Positions 7,028 through 13,321 of a stretch of 13,915 nt of DNA are shown here, piece after piece. The position numbers were made by a program, and so were the translations under genes. The notes under the pieces are model-generated. The model made no database searches. It saw nothing but the letters and a program-made list of their open reading frames with translations, and was not told where the DNA came from. Position 1 is the stretch's first letter. Each line of letters opens with the position of its first letter. The stretch covers positions 1-13,915 of the forward strand of contig SKVA01000171.1 of the NCBI GenBank assembly GCA_007129695.1. The letters are read 5' to 3'. The DNA is from Spirochaetaceae bacterium (GTDB taxonomy: Bacteria; Spirochaetota; Spirochaetia; DSM-27196; SLST01).

Positions 7028-7059
7028 GCTGCTTCGATGCAAAATCCATGCCAGACGAG

Positions 7060-7093
7060 TTGTTATTAAAGCCTTTTGGAACAAAGGTTTACG
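7060..7093. promoter_or_regulatory. AT-rich patch with imperfect dyad between htrA and the outer-membrane gene
   Basis: A short AT-rich island in otherwise GC-rich sequence. On the minus strand TTTAAT (7070-7065) is a fair -10 for htrA, but no good -35 lies 17 nt upstream (CGTAAA). The island also contains the dyad CCTTT-TGGAAC-AAAGG (7072-7087), which could be an operator overlapping the promoter. Weak evidence only. Confidence 0.3.
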
Positions 7094-7164
7094 AACGCAC
7101 GCCCGAACCAGCGCACGAGATCGGTCGGTAGCTGTGTAGATCTGACCCACCAGACCCGATCGAC

Positions 7165-7184
7165 TCCAGATCGCGCCATCTGGA
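7165..7184. promoter_or_regulatory. Perfect 7-6-7 inverted repeat, candidate operator
   Basis: TCCAGAT, six bases (CGCGCC), then ATCTGGA: a perfect 7-bp dyad in the non-coding interval, 52 bp upstream of the ATG at 7236. Its size and spacing suit a dimeric helix-turn-helix repressor or activator site; no T-tract follows, so it is not an intrinsic terminator. It could act on either divergent gene. The binding protein is unknown. Confidence 0.4.
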
Positions 7185-7235
7185 CGCAGTCGGTCGCTGC
7201 TTGTCGGATCGAGGCGAACGGGGTACCTATTGAGC

Positions 7236-7943
7236 ATGAGTGGAGCACCGTCGCCCCCGACACATACCGATCGATCGCCGTCACGGCGGCTCGTACGGGC
7301 GCCGGCGTTCGCCGTAGCGTTCGCCGTAGCGTTCGCCGTGGCGTTCGCAACCGTCGCCCCGTCCACTGCCGCGGCCACGCAGCGAACCGCCAACTACCGG
7401 ATCACCGGGAGTATGAACCGCACCGGTTGGTCGAGCGAGGCCTCCCCGGCCTTCGTGATCACGGCCGTCGCGATTGGCGTCGAGTACGGCGTGTCACCGA
7501 CAACGGGACCCGGGTTGCTGGCCGCCGGATCGGTCGTGCTGCCGATCAGCCTGGTTCTGATCGACGGCGGCGAGCGGTTCATGACCGAACGCGCCGCAGG
7601 AGGGCTGAGCGCGGGGGTCGCCGGGCGGATCGGGTTCGGGTACGGCTTCACACCGATGGACCGATTGCGGCTCATGCCCGCGCTGTCGTGGGGGTTCACC
7701 GCGTCGGATTACCGCCGACGCTTTCCCGGCGGCGCCATATCGTACACCGAGCTCACGCACGGACCGGGCATCGAGGCCGAAGCGGGCTTCCGCGTGACGC
7801 CCGGTATCTGGATCGAGGCGATGTACGCGCTGCGATGGGAGCTCTTCCAGGCGGCCGGCATATCGAGCGCGCCCATCGACGCGTACGAGGGCGGCTGGCT
7901 CCACGCGTGGTCGATCGGCGTGCGCGGCCCACGGTTCTGGTGA
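7236..7943 (+). CDS. Secreted, probably outer-membrane beta-barrel protein of unknown function
   Basis: The 235-residue product starts with a polar/basic stretch (to about residue 23). A long hydrophobic core built from repeated Ala-Phe-Ala-Val units follows, then a plausible signal peptidase I site near STAAA|TQ (about 47). The mature part alternates small/polar and aromatic residues with glycines (GRIGFGYGF, LSWGFTASDY, GFRVTPGIWIEAMYALRWELF) and ends in a terminal tryptophan (GVRGPRFW). This pattern is typical of short outer-membrane beta-barrels, whose last residue is aromatic. I recognise no named family. The ATG at 7236 is preferred over TTG at 7230; there is no clear ribosome binding site, and TTGTCG (7201-7206) with a poor -10 near 7224 is the only upstream promoter-like pair. 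The gene stands alone, divergent from htrA. Porin-like or structural roles are possible but unsupported. Confidence 0.72.
   Translation: MSGAPSPPTHTDRSPSRRLVRAPAFAVAFAVAFAVAFATVAPSTAAATQRTANYRITGSMNRTGWSSEASPAFVITAVAIGVEYGVSPTTGPGLLAAGSVVLPISLVLIDGGERFMTERAAGGLSAGVAGRIGFGYGFTPMDRLRLMPALSWGFTASDYRRRFPGGAISYTELTHGPGIEAEAGFRVTPGIWIEAMYALRWELFQAAGISSAPIDAYEGGWLHAWSIGVRGPRFW
7305..7348 (+). repeat. 12-bp tandem repeat (about 3.7 copies) inside a signal-peptide coding region
   Basis: The unit GCGTTCGCCGTA occurs at 7305-7316 and 7317-7328, then with one change (final A to G) at 7329-7340. A partial fourth copy covers 7341-7348. It is in frame and encodes Ala-Phe-Ala-Val repeats that form the hydrophobic core of the signal peptide. 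Because the unit is a multiple of three, gain or loss of copies would change core length by four residues without frameshift. Confidence 0.95.
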
Positions 7944-7977
7944 CGCGGGTCCACGCAGCCCGGCGCCCACTCCTTTG

Positions 7978-8006
7978 TTGGCCCTTGGCCGCGATTGTGG
8001 CATAAT
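7978..8006 (+). promoter_or_regulatory. Candidate citrate synthase promoter with extended -10
   Basis: TTGGCC (7978-7983), 17 nt, then CATAAT (8001-8006; five of six consensus bases) preceded by TGG, giving an extended -10 (TG at 7998-7999). Transcription would begin near 8013, leaving a leader of only about nine bases that carries GAGG (8014-8017) before the ATG at 8022. The -35 hexamer is repeated seven bases later (7985-7990). Confidence 0.6.
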
Positions 8007-8021
8007 CGCAACCGAGGCAGT

Positions 8022-9440
8022 ATGGAACAACGATCTCAGGCGCAATCGGTCTCTGTTGACGACGTCACCCGCATCATCATCGACGCAAAGGAGAAGGCGT
8101 ACCGCGAAACCGGGCACGAGCCCGAACCGGAGCTCACGAAGGCCGTCGACTGGCCGTTGACGTGTACCGTCGGCCCCGGCCTGGAAGGAGCGATCGCGTG
8201 CGAGACGAAGATCGGTTACGTCAACGGCTCGAAGGGATGGCTGATCTACCGCGGATACGACGTTTTCGATCTGTGCGCTCACTCGTCGTTCGAAGAGACG
8301 TCGTACCTGCTGCTCCACGGTCGGCTACCGACGGCGGACGAGCTCGCACGGTTTCGCAGGATCCTCCTGCACCGGTTGTTCATCCCGGAGACGCAGCGAC
8401 TCCTGCTGAGCTTTCCGGTGGAGACGCTGAACCCGATGTCGGCGCTACGGCTGGGAACAAACCTGATGCGCCAGAAGCAGACGTACCGCGACCGGGACGA
8501 AGATACCGATCGGGCCGACGCACTCGCGACCGACGAAGACTCGATCGCGATGGAGACACCACCGGCCGGCACGCGCCGACCGGTCTACGAGTTCTTCGCG
8601 AAGCTCCTTGGCAAGCCGGCAGCCGAGGCACCGACCGAACTGCTCCACTCCGACGAGATCGAAAGCTGCTACAACCTGATCGCCGGCGTAAACAGCATTG
8701 CGGCCACGATCGGACGAGCCCGACAGCGGAGGCTGCCGATCGAGCCGGTCGACGATCTCGGGCTTGCGGGAAACTATCTCTACATGCTGACCGGCAAACG
8801 GCCGGGACCGCTCGAAGAGCGAATCATGGACATCTGTCTCATCCTGCACGCCGATCACGGGATGAACGCGAGCACCTTCGCGGCGATGGTGGTCGCGTCC
8901 ACGCTGTCGGACATCTACCTGGCGATCGGTGCGGGGATCTCGGCGCTGAGCGGTCCGCTCCACGGCGGAGCAAACGTCGAAGTCGTCAATATGCTGTCCG
9001 AGATCGGGTCTCCGGGTAAGGCCGCGTCGTGGTTCAAGTCGGCGCGACAGCAGAAGCGAAAGATCATGGGGTTCGGCCACCGCGTCTACAAGGCGTACGA
9101 CCCGCGCGCGCGGGTTCTTGGTCCGCTCGCAGAGCTCCTTTCGAAGGGGGACCCCGACACGGAGAACACGTTCGCGACGGCGCAGGCGCTCGAGCACGAA
9201 GTCCTGTCGACGCTCGGTGAGGAGAAGAAGGTGTTCCCGAACGTCGACTTCTACTCGGGAATCGTCTATCAGAGTCTGGGCATTCCGAAGGACCTCTACA
9301 CGACGGTCTTCGCGGTGTCCCGTGTATCCGGCTGGTGCGCGCGTGTGATTGAGTACCTGGAGAACAACAGGATCTTCCGCCCGCGGGCGCTCTACACCGG
9401 TACCTTCGACGAGCAATACGTGCCGATTTCAGAGCGCTGA
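8022..9440 (+). CDS. gltA: Citrate synthase (possibly 2-methylcitrate synthase), long form
   Basis: Citrate synthase condenses oxaloacetate and acetyl-CoA, the entry step of the TCA cycle. The catalytic residues are all visible: H279 (LHADHGMNAST), H314 (SGPLHGGANVEV) and D409 (NVDFYSGIVY). Also present are substrate-binding H353 (GFGHRVYK), R435 (SRVSGW) and R455 (RPRALYTG). At 472 residues it is longer than the common bacterial enzymes of about 370-430. It has roughly 45 extra N-terminal residues before the core begins at CTVGPGLEGAIACETKIGYV, and an acidic insertion of about 40 residues (about 152-192) between the PMSALRLG helix and the region leading to NYLYMLTGKRPG. The ATG at 8022 follows GAGG and a good promoter; a TTG at 7995 would place the start upstream of the predicted transcript. 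A 2-methylcitrate synthase cannot be excluded; no prpB/prpD neighbours are seen. The gene probably leads an operon with the next two. Confidence 0.95.
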   Translation: MEQRSQAQSVSVDDVTRIIIDAKEKAYRETGHEPEPELTKAVDWPLTCTVGPGLEGAIACETKIGYVNGSKGWLIYRGYDVFDLCAHSSFEETSYLLLHGRLPTADELARFRRILLHRLFIPETQRLLLSFPVETLNPMSALRLGTNLMRQKQTYRDRDEDTDRADALATDEDSIAMETPPAGTRRPVYEFFAKLLGKPAAEAPTELLHSDEIESCYNLIAGVNSIAATIGRARQRRLPIEPVDDLGLAGNYLYMLTGKRPGPLEERIMDICLILHADHGMNASTFAAMVVASTLSDIYLAIGAGISALSGPLHGGANVEVVNMLSEIGSPGKAASWFKSARQQKRKIMGFGHRVYKAYDPRARVLGPLAELLSKGDPDTENTFATAQALEHEVLSTLGEEKKVFPNVDFYSGIVYQSLGIPKDLYTTVFAVSRVSGWCARVIEYLENNRIFRPRALYTGTFDEQYVPISER

Positions 9441-9448
9441 TGGCGCTC
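9432..9448 (+). other. Short stem-loop with the citrate synthase stop codon in its loop
   Basis: GAGCGC (9432-9437), loop TGATG (9438-9442, containing the TGA stop) and GCGCTC (9443-9448). The stem is a perfect 6 bp without a following T-tract, so it is not a convincing terminator; it may be a chance result of GC-rich sequence or a processing/stability element before the 57-bp gap. Confidence 0.35.
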
Positions 9449-9497
9449 ATCATCCGATTCGATAGTGGTCGGAAGAACGGAAGAAAAAGGAGAGCAT

Positions 9498-10181
9498 ATG
9501 CAGTACGAGATCAAGGGCACGACGATGCCCGTAGTTGAGTGCGTTCTGTCGGCGGGCGAAACGCTCCAGTGCCAGTCGGGCGCGATGAAGTACATGGACG
9601 CCGATGTCGACATGAAAACCGGCGTCCAGGGCGGAATAGGCGGATTCGTCAAGCGCAAGATGATGGGCGAAAAGGGGTTTCTGAACTTCTACACCGCAAG
9701 CCGCAACGGATCGCGTGTCGCGCTCGGACACACTTACCCGGGCAAGATCGTCCCGATCGAAGTCGGCTCGGTCGACTACATCTGCCAACGGCGTGCGTTC
9801 CTCGGCGGGCAGGCGACGGTAGACCTTGATATCGCGATCCAGAAGCGGCTGGGAGCCGGCTTCTTCGGAGGCGAAGGGTTCATCATGCAGCGACTGACGG
9901 GTTCCGGCACCGCGTTTTTGGAGATCGACGGCGAGGTGATCGAGATGACGCTGATGGGCGGCGAATCGATCAAGGTAGAGACCGGAGCGCTCGCGTTCAT
10001 GGAGGCGACGGTGAACCTGGACGTGCAGATGGTCAAGGGTGTCTCCAACTTCCTGTTCGGCGGCGAAGGCCTGTTCCTGACCACGCTGACCGGGCCGGGC
10101 AAAGTCTGGCTCCAGACGATGAGCATCCAGTCGCTCGCCGGGGAGATCTACCCGTACCTGCCGATCAAGAAGAGCTCGTAG
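9498..10181 (+). CDS. AIM24 / TIGR00266-family protein
   Basis: The 227-residue product is a typical bacterial member of the AIM24 family (TIGR00266), related to yeast mitochondrial Aim24, with no defined biochemical activity. It is a beta-rich double-psi-type repeat protein. The family's internal repeats are visible: GETLQCQSGAMKYMDADVDM near the N-terminus, then two similar blocks, GAGFFGGEGFIMQRLTGSGTAFLEIDG (about 118-144) and NFLFGGEGLFLTTLTGPGKVWLQTM (about 183-207). There is no signal peptide or membrane helix, so it is probably cytoplasmic. A strong AAGGAGAG (9487-9494) fixes the ATG at 9498; the open frame to 9465 is not supported. It lies 57 bp after citrate synthase and 3 bp before the oxidoreductase gene, suggesting one transcript. 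Aim24 affects mitochondrial inner-membrane organisation in yeast, but applying that to bacteria would be speculation. Confidence 0.93.
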   Translation: MQYEIKGTTMPVVECVLSAGETLQCQSGAMKYMDADVDMKTGVQGGIGGFVKRKMMGEKGFLNFYTASRNGSRVALGHTYPGKIVPIEVGSVDYICQRRAFLGGQATVDLDIAIQKRLGAGFFGGEGFIMQRLTGSGTAFLEIDGEVIEMTLMGGESIKVETGALAFMEATVNLDVQMVKGVSNFLFGGEGLFLTTLTGPGKVWLQTMSIQSLAGEIYPYLPIKKSS

Positions 10182-10184
10182 GCG

Positions 10185-11357
10185 ATGAGGATCGGAGCGA
10201 TCGGAGCGGGCGGCCGCGGGAAGATAGCGGCGCTGTGCCCGCGCGTCGATCCGACGGTGTCGCTCGTCGCCGCGGCCGACACCGACCAGACCACGCTCGA
10301 CGCGTTTCGCGCGGACCACGGCAGCGACACGTTCACGACCCGCGACTACCGTGATCTGGTGGAACGGCCCGACATCGACGCGGTCTTCGTGTGCAGCCCC
10401 GATCACCTCCACGAAAAGCACGCGATAGCGGCGATGGAGGCCGGAAAGGCGGTCTACCTGGAGAAGCCGATCGCGACGACCATCGAAGGCTCCGATCGAG
10501 TGCTGGCGACCGCTCGCGCGACCGGCAGCAGGCTCTTCCTGGGTCACAATATGCGCTACTTCCCATCGATCGTCGCGATGCGCGACATCATACGGTCGGG
10601 TGAGATCGGCGCGGTGCAGGCGATTTGGTGCCGCCACTTCGTCGCGATCGGAGGCGACGCGTACTTCAAAGACTGGCACTCCGAGTCGCGCAACACAACG
10701 AGTCTGCTGCTTCAGAAAGGCGCGCACGACATCGACGTGATCCACTGGCTCGCCGGCGCGTACACCGAACGCGTGGTCGCGCTCGGGAAGCTCTCCGTGT
10801 ACGACAAACAACGACGCCGCCCCCCGGGTACGCCGCATCGCGTGAAGATCGACGCGGCCAACTGGCCGGTCGATGCGTCGGCCGACTACTCGCCGGATAT
10901 CGACGTCGAGGATCACAGCATGGTGCTGATGAACCTGACCAACGGCGTCCAGGCTTCCTATCTCCAGTGCCACTACACTCCCGACTACTGGCGCAACTAT
11001 ACGGTGATCGGAACGCACGGTCGGATTGAGAACATCGGAGACTCCGGCGCGTGCGAGATTCACGTCTTCACTACGCGTCGGGATCGGCGAAGCGAACCCG
11101 ATCGCGTGGTCTCACTACAGCCTGAGCAGGGATCGCACGGGGGGTCGGATCCTCGGATCATCGACAGCTTCATCCGGTTCGTGCGCGACGGCGTCGCTCC
11201 GCATACGTCGCCTCTTGCCGCGCGCAACGCGGTCGCGGCCGGCTGCAGGGCGACCGAATCGCTACGCGCGGGAGGCGAACCACGAGTCGTCGAACCAGCC
11301 GGCCAGGAGCTGATCGACTACTTCGACGCGGGGCAGCCCCGCCGCGACCTGAGGTAG
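10185..11357 (+). CDS. Gfo/Idh/MocA-family NAD(P)-dependent oxidoreductase
   Basis: This 390-residue enzyme has the two-domain plan of the Gfo/Idh/MocA family, which oxidises or reduces sugars, inositols and related polyols. The N-terminal Rossmann domain shows the dinucleotide motif GAIGAGGRGK (4-13) and an acid-containing second strand end (AAADTD, 29-34). The conserved VFVCSPDHLHEKHAIAAMEAGKAVYLEKP ends in the hallmark EKP (93-95). The C-terminal domain carries the catalytic block KGAHDIDVIHWLAG (178-191), with D182 and H187 in the usual general acid/base region, and HGRIENIGD. The region 200-250 is rich in Arg/Pro and includes an aspartate-rich loop, as in related putative dehydrogenases. 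There is no signal peptide, so it is cytosolic. Substrate and cofactor preference cannot be assigned. The start lies 3 bp after the AIM24 stop. The last 40 bp overlap the convergent CPBP gene. Confidence 0.92.
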   Translation: MRIGAIGAGGRGKIAALCPRVDPTVSLVAAADTDQTTLDAFRADHGSDTFTTRDYRDLVERPDIDAVFVCSPDHLHEKHAIAAMEAGKAVYLEKPIATTIEGSDRVLATARATGSRLFLGHNMRYFPSIVAMRDIIRSGEIGAVQAIWCRHFVAIGGDAYFKDWHSESRNTTSLLLQKGAHDIDVIHWLAGAYTERVVALGKLSVYDKQRRRPPGTPHRVKIDAANWPVDASADYSPDIDVEDHSMVLMNLTNGVQASYLQCHYTPDYWRNYTVIGTHGRIENIGDSGACEIHVFTTRRDRRSEPDRVVSLQPEQGSHGGSDPRIIDSFIRFVRDGVAPHTSPLAARNAVAAGCRATESLRAGGEPRVVEPAGQELIDYFDAGQPRRDLR

Positions 11358-11878
11358 AGCGCGAGCGCGAAGAAGTCGTACACCGCGTGGGTCGCCGCCG
11401 CGGCGACCAGACTGTCGGACACGACGAACACGACGCTCAGCACCACCCCCATCGCAAACGCGAGCACCGCGTACGCGGGAGTGATCGCGTGCGCGAGTCC
11501 GAAGACGACGTTTGCCGCGACAATCGCGCCCGCCGTAGAGAGATACCGCTCGGCGATTTGCTGCAACGCGCCGCGAAACAGTATCTCTTCGGCAGCTCCG
11601 GCTACCACCGAGATCAGCAGTAGCGCTCCAAGCGAACGCCCCGCAAACAGCGTCTTCAGTATCGGAGAGAGTTTCGCGTTGATGCGTTGAAACGGCGCCC
11701 AGCGCACCCGCACGACGACGAAAAACAGCGCGGCGAGCACCGCGAAGCCCGCCGCCGCCGCGGCGAGCGCGGTCGCATCGGTACGCCCGGGCCGAATCGG
11801 TATCCCGACCACGAACGCGATAGCCAACCCGACGACTCCGATACCGCCCTCGAACAGCAGTACGGTCGCAATCGGCAC
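11318..11878 (-). CDS. CPBP (CAAX/Abi) family intramembrane metalloprotease
   Basis: The 186-residue, strongly hydrophobic product carries the three signature motifs of CPBP intramembrane endopeptidases: EEILFRG (97-103, the paired glutamates and arginine), FGLAH (126-130, H130) and THAVYDFF (163-170, H164). These residues form the active site inside the membrane in Rce1-type enzymes. Several transmembrane segments are visible (about 6-27, 34-56, 82-96, 114-130, 135-154, 157-178). Bacterial members process or degrade membrane or prenylated peptides; the substrate here is unknown. The start is uncertain: GTG at 11878 is the first in-frame candidate after lemA, while TTG at 11917 would overlap lemA by 11 nt and add 13 residues. 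Neither has a good ribosome binding site, and a strong stem-loop ends exactly at the GTG. It is the last gene of the minus-strand cluster and overlaps the convergent oxidoreductase by 40 bp. Confidence 0.88.
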   Translation of the reverse strand: MPIATVLLFEGGIGVVGLAIAFVVGIPIRPGRTDATALAAAAAGFAVLAALFFVVVRVRWAPFQRINAKLSPILKTLFAGRSLGALLLISVVAGAAEEILFRGALQQIAERYLSTAGAIVAANVVFGLAHAITPAYAVLAFAMGVVLSVVFVVSDSLVAAAATHAVYDFFALALYLRSRRGCPASK

Positions 11879-11904
11879 TGCCGGGCCGCTCTTCGGCCCG
11901 GCAG
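11878..11904 (-). other. Strong 11-bp GC stem-loop between lemA and the CPBP gene
   Basis: Arms 11878-11888 and 11894-11904 are perfectly complementary over 11 bp (core GCCGGGCCG / CGGCCCGGC) with the 5-base loop CTCTT. It lies two bases beyond the lemA stop. No T-tract follows on either strand, so it is not a textbook intrinsic terminator. It may partially terminate, protect the lemA 3' end, or hide the CPBP start codon. Confidence 0.6.
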
Positions 11905-11906
11905 CG

Positions 11907-12488
11907 TCAGCTGCCAAACTGGACGCGCGGGACCTCACGAGCCGACTCGGGGATCTCGAAGTACTCCCGCGGCCCGAAGCCGAGCCTGTTCGCGACGATA
12001 CTCGACGGGAAGAGCCTGATCCTGGTGTTGAACTGCTGTACCGTGTTGTTGTAGCGCTGTCGCGCGACCGCGATACGGTTCTCCGTGCCGGCAAGCTCGT
12101 CCTGGAGCCGGATGAAGTTCTGATTCGACGCGAGCTGCGGGTAATTCTCCACAATCACGAGGAGTCGTGACAGCGCGCCCTGCAGTTCGGTATAGCCTTC
12201 CGCGGTCTCGGACACCGACTGCGCACCCGCAAGGCGCGCTCTGGCGTCGGCGATCTGACCGAACACTGCCTGCTCCTGTCCAGCGAACCCCTGAACGGTC
12301 GCGACCAGGTTCGGAATGAGATCGCTTCGCCGCTGGAGCTGGTTATCGACCTCGCTCCACGTTGCGCTCACCTGCTCTTCGAGCGTGACCAGACGGTTCT
12401 GCTGCCCGACAAACCAGAACACGCCGATCACGACGACAATCGCGATGATCGCAACCGGTGCTATCCACTTGCTTCGACTCGCTGCCAT
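11907..12488 (-). CDS. lemA: LemA-family membrane protein
   Basis: The 193-residue product matches LemA proteins closely. A short cytoplasmic N-terminus is followed by one membrane segment (8-28) and a long helical domain. Family blocks are present in order: SATWSEVDNQLQRRSDLIPNLVATVQGFA (about 41-69), the acidic/alanine helix, VIVENYPQLASNQNF (111-125), LQDELAGTENRIAVARQRYNNTVQQFN (128-154), and the C-terminal FPSSIVANRLGFGPREYFE. LemA is an abundant, poorly understood envelope protein; in several bacteria its gene travels with TPM-domain proteins. The ATG at 12488 is fixed by an almost perfect AAAGGAGGA just upstream; the longer open frame to 12704 overlaps the TPM gene's coding sequence and gives a low-complexity arginine-rich tail, so it is rejected. 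It lies 50 bp downstream of the TPM gene and ahead of the CPBP gene. Confidence 0.96.
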   Translation of the reverse strand: MAASRSKWIAPVAIIAIVVVIGVFWFVGQQNRLVTLEEQVSATWSEVDNQLQRRSDLIPNLVATVQGFAGQEQAVFGQIADARARLAGAQSVSETAEGYTELQGALSRLLVIVENYPQLASNQNFIRLQDELAGTENRIAVARQRYNNTVQQFNTRIRLFPSSIVANRLGFGPREYFEIPESAREVPRVQFGS

Positions 12489-12492
12489 CGAG

Positions 12493-12501
12493 TCCTCCTT
12501 T
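12493..12501 (-). promoter_or_regulatory. Ribosome binding site of lemA (decides ATG at 12488)
   Basis: On the minus strand AAAGGAGGA lies four bases before the ATG, near-perfect complementarity to the 16S 3' end. The same 50-bp gap also holds the perfect 10-bp palindrome GTAGCGCTAC (12521-12530), of unknown meaning. Confidence 0.8.
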
Positions 12502-12538
12502 TCTGCGCTGAGTTGCTTCGGTAGCGCTACGCGTACGG

Positions 12539-13321
12539 CTAGAAGCCGCGAGACGCGCCCCCACCACCGAATCCGCCGCCGCCGAATCCGCGGAATCCCG
12601 ACGATCCTCCTCCGAACGATCCTCCCCTGCCGACGGTAGATCCGAATCCACCGCCGAAGAACCCGCGACGCCGACGAGCGAACAGAAGGGGCCAGAAGAA
12701 CCATCGACCACCGAAGATCAGGAACAGGAAGAGCACGTACACCAGATCGCCGGCGTCGGGCCCAGTGGACGCGGCCGGTCGGGCCTGCGGTCGATCAACC
12801 CCGGACAACGCGACACCGTACTCATCGGCGATCAGCTGCGCGACCGCAGCAACCCCGCGGGCCAGACCGGCTCCGTAGTTGTTCTGCCGCAGGTCGGGAA
12901 CGACGTACTGGTCCAGAAGCGCGCCCGCGCGGCCATCCGGGATCGCTCCTTCCAGACCGTACCCGACCTCTATCCGCAGCTGCCGTTCGTTGACCGCGAC
13001 GACGAACAGTACGCCGCTGTCGTCGGTCGACCCGACGCCCCACGCATCTGCTACCGCGATCGCGTACTGCTCGATCGAACCGAACGGCGCCATCGACCGC
13101 ACGGTGAGCACCGCAATCTCTGCGCCGGTCTGCTGCTGCACCACCGTCGCGATGCGCTCGATCGCCTGCCGGTCGGCGGCGGAGATCACGTTCGCGTCGT
13201 CGGTGACGTAGCCTCGCGGGCGCGGGAGATTTTGAGCCGGGACAGGAATCGCCGCAATCACGAACAGCACAGCGGCTGCGATCCGCAGCGTCCGTACCGC
13301 TGCGCGGCGCCCGATCCGCAT
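12539..13321 (-). CDS. TPM-domain (YgcG-type) exported/membrane protein with glycine-rich tail
   Basis: The 260-residue product has an N-terminal signal peptide (about 1-30, basic RRAAVRTLR then AAAVLFVIAAIPVPAQ). A TPM domain follows (about 36-155), with typical blocks GYVTDDANVISAADRQAIERI, TGAEIAVLTVRSM, DDSGVLFVVAVNERQLRIEVGYGLEGAIPDGRAG and QNNYGAGL. A C-terminal membrane segment (about 190-212, YVLFLFLIFGGRWFFWPLLF) leads to an Arg-rich stop-transfer and about 40 residues of Gly/Phe/Ser repeats. This is the YgcG-like plan; the domain lies outside the cytoplasm. TPM domains have been linked to phosphatase activity in plants and to photosystem repair, but the bacterial role is unclear. 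The upstream gene's TGA shares a base with the ATG (GTGATG), so translation is coupled; a GTG at 13324 is an alternative start. LemA follows, a recurrent pairing. Confidence 0.93.
   Translation of the reverse strand: MRIGRRAAVRTLRIAAAVLFVIAAIPVPAQNLPRPRGYVTDDANVISAADRQAIERIATVVQQQTGAEIAVLTVRSMAPFGSIEQYAIAVADAWGVGSTDDSGVLFVVAVNERQLRIEVGYGLEGAIPDGRAGALLDQYVVPDLRQNNYGAGLARGVAAVAQLIADEYGVALSGVDRPQARPAASTGPDAGDLVYVLFLFLIFGGRWFFWPLLFARRRRGFFGGGFGSTVGRGGSFGGGSSGFRGFGGGGFGGGGASRGF

Noticed and set aside
7013..7393. Minus-strand frame with a repetitive Asn-Ala-Thr-Ala product
   Set aside because: It is the reverse complement of the 12-bp tandem repeat in the signal-peptide region and has no other support.
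9450..11063. Long minus-strand open frame (537 codons) antisense to the AIM24 and oxidoreductase genes
   Set aside because: The product is rich in Arg, His, Asp and Val with no domain or membrane pattern, and spans two well-identified plus-strand genes. Long antisense frames are expected in GC-rich DNA with strong codon bias.
12540..12670. Repetitive GC-rich stretch that might be a DNA repeat element
   Set aside because: It is fully explained as coding sequence for the glycine-rich tail of the TPM-domain protein.
12489..12704. Extended N-terminus for LemA (72 extra residues)
   Set aside because: It is Arg-rich, antisense in character and overlaps the Gly-rich end of the TPM gene; a near-perfect ribosome binding site precedes the ATG at 12488.
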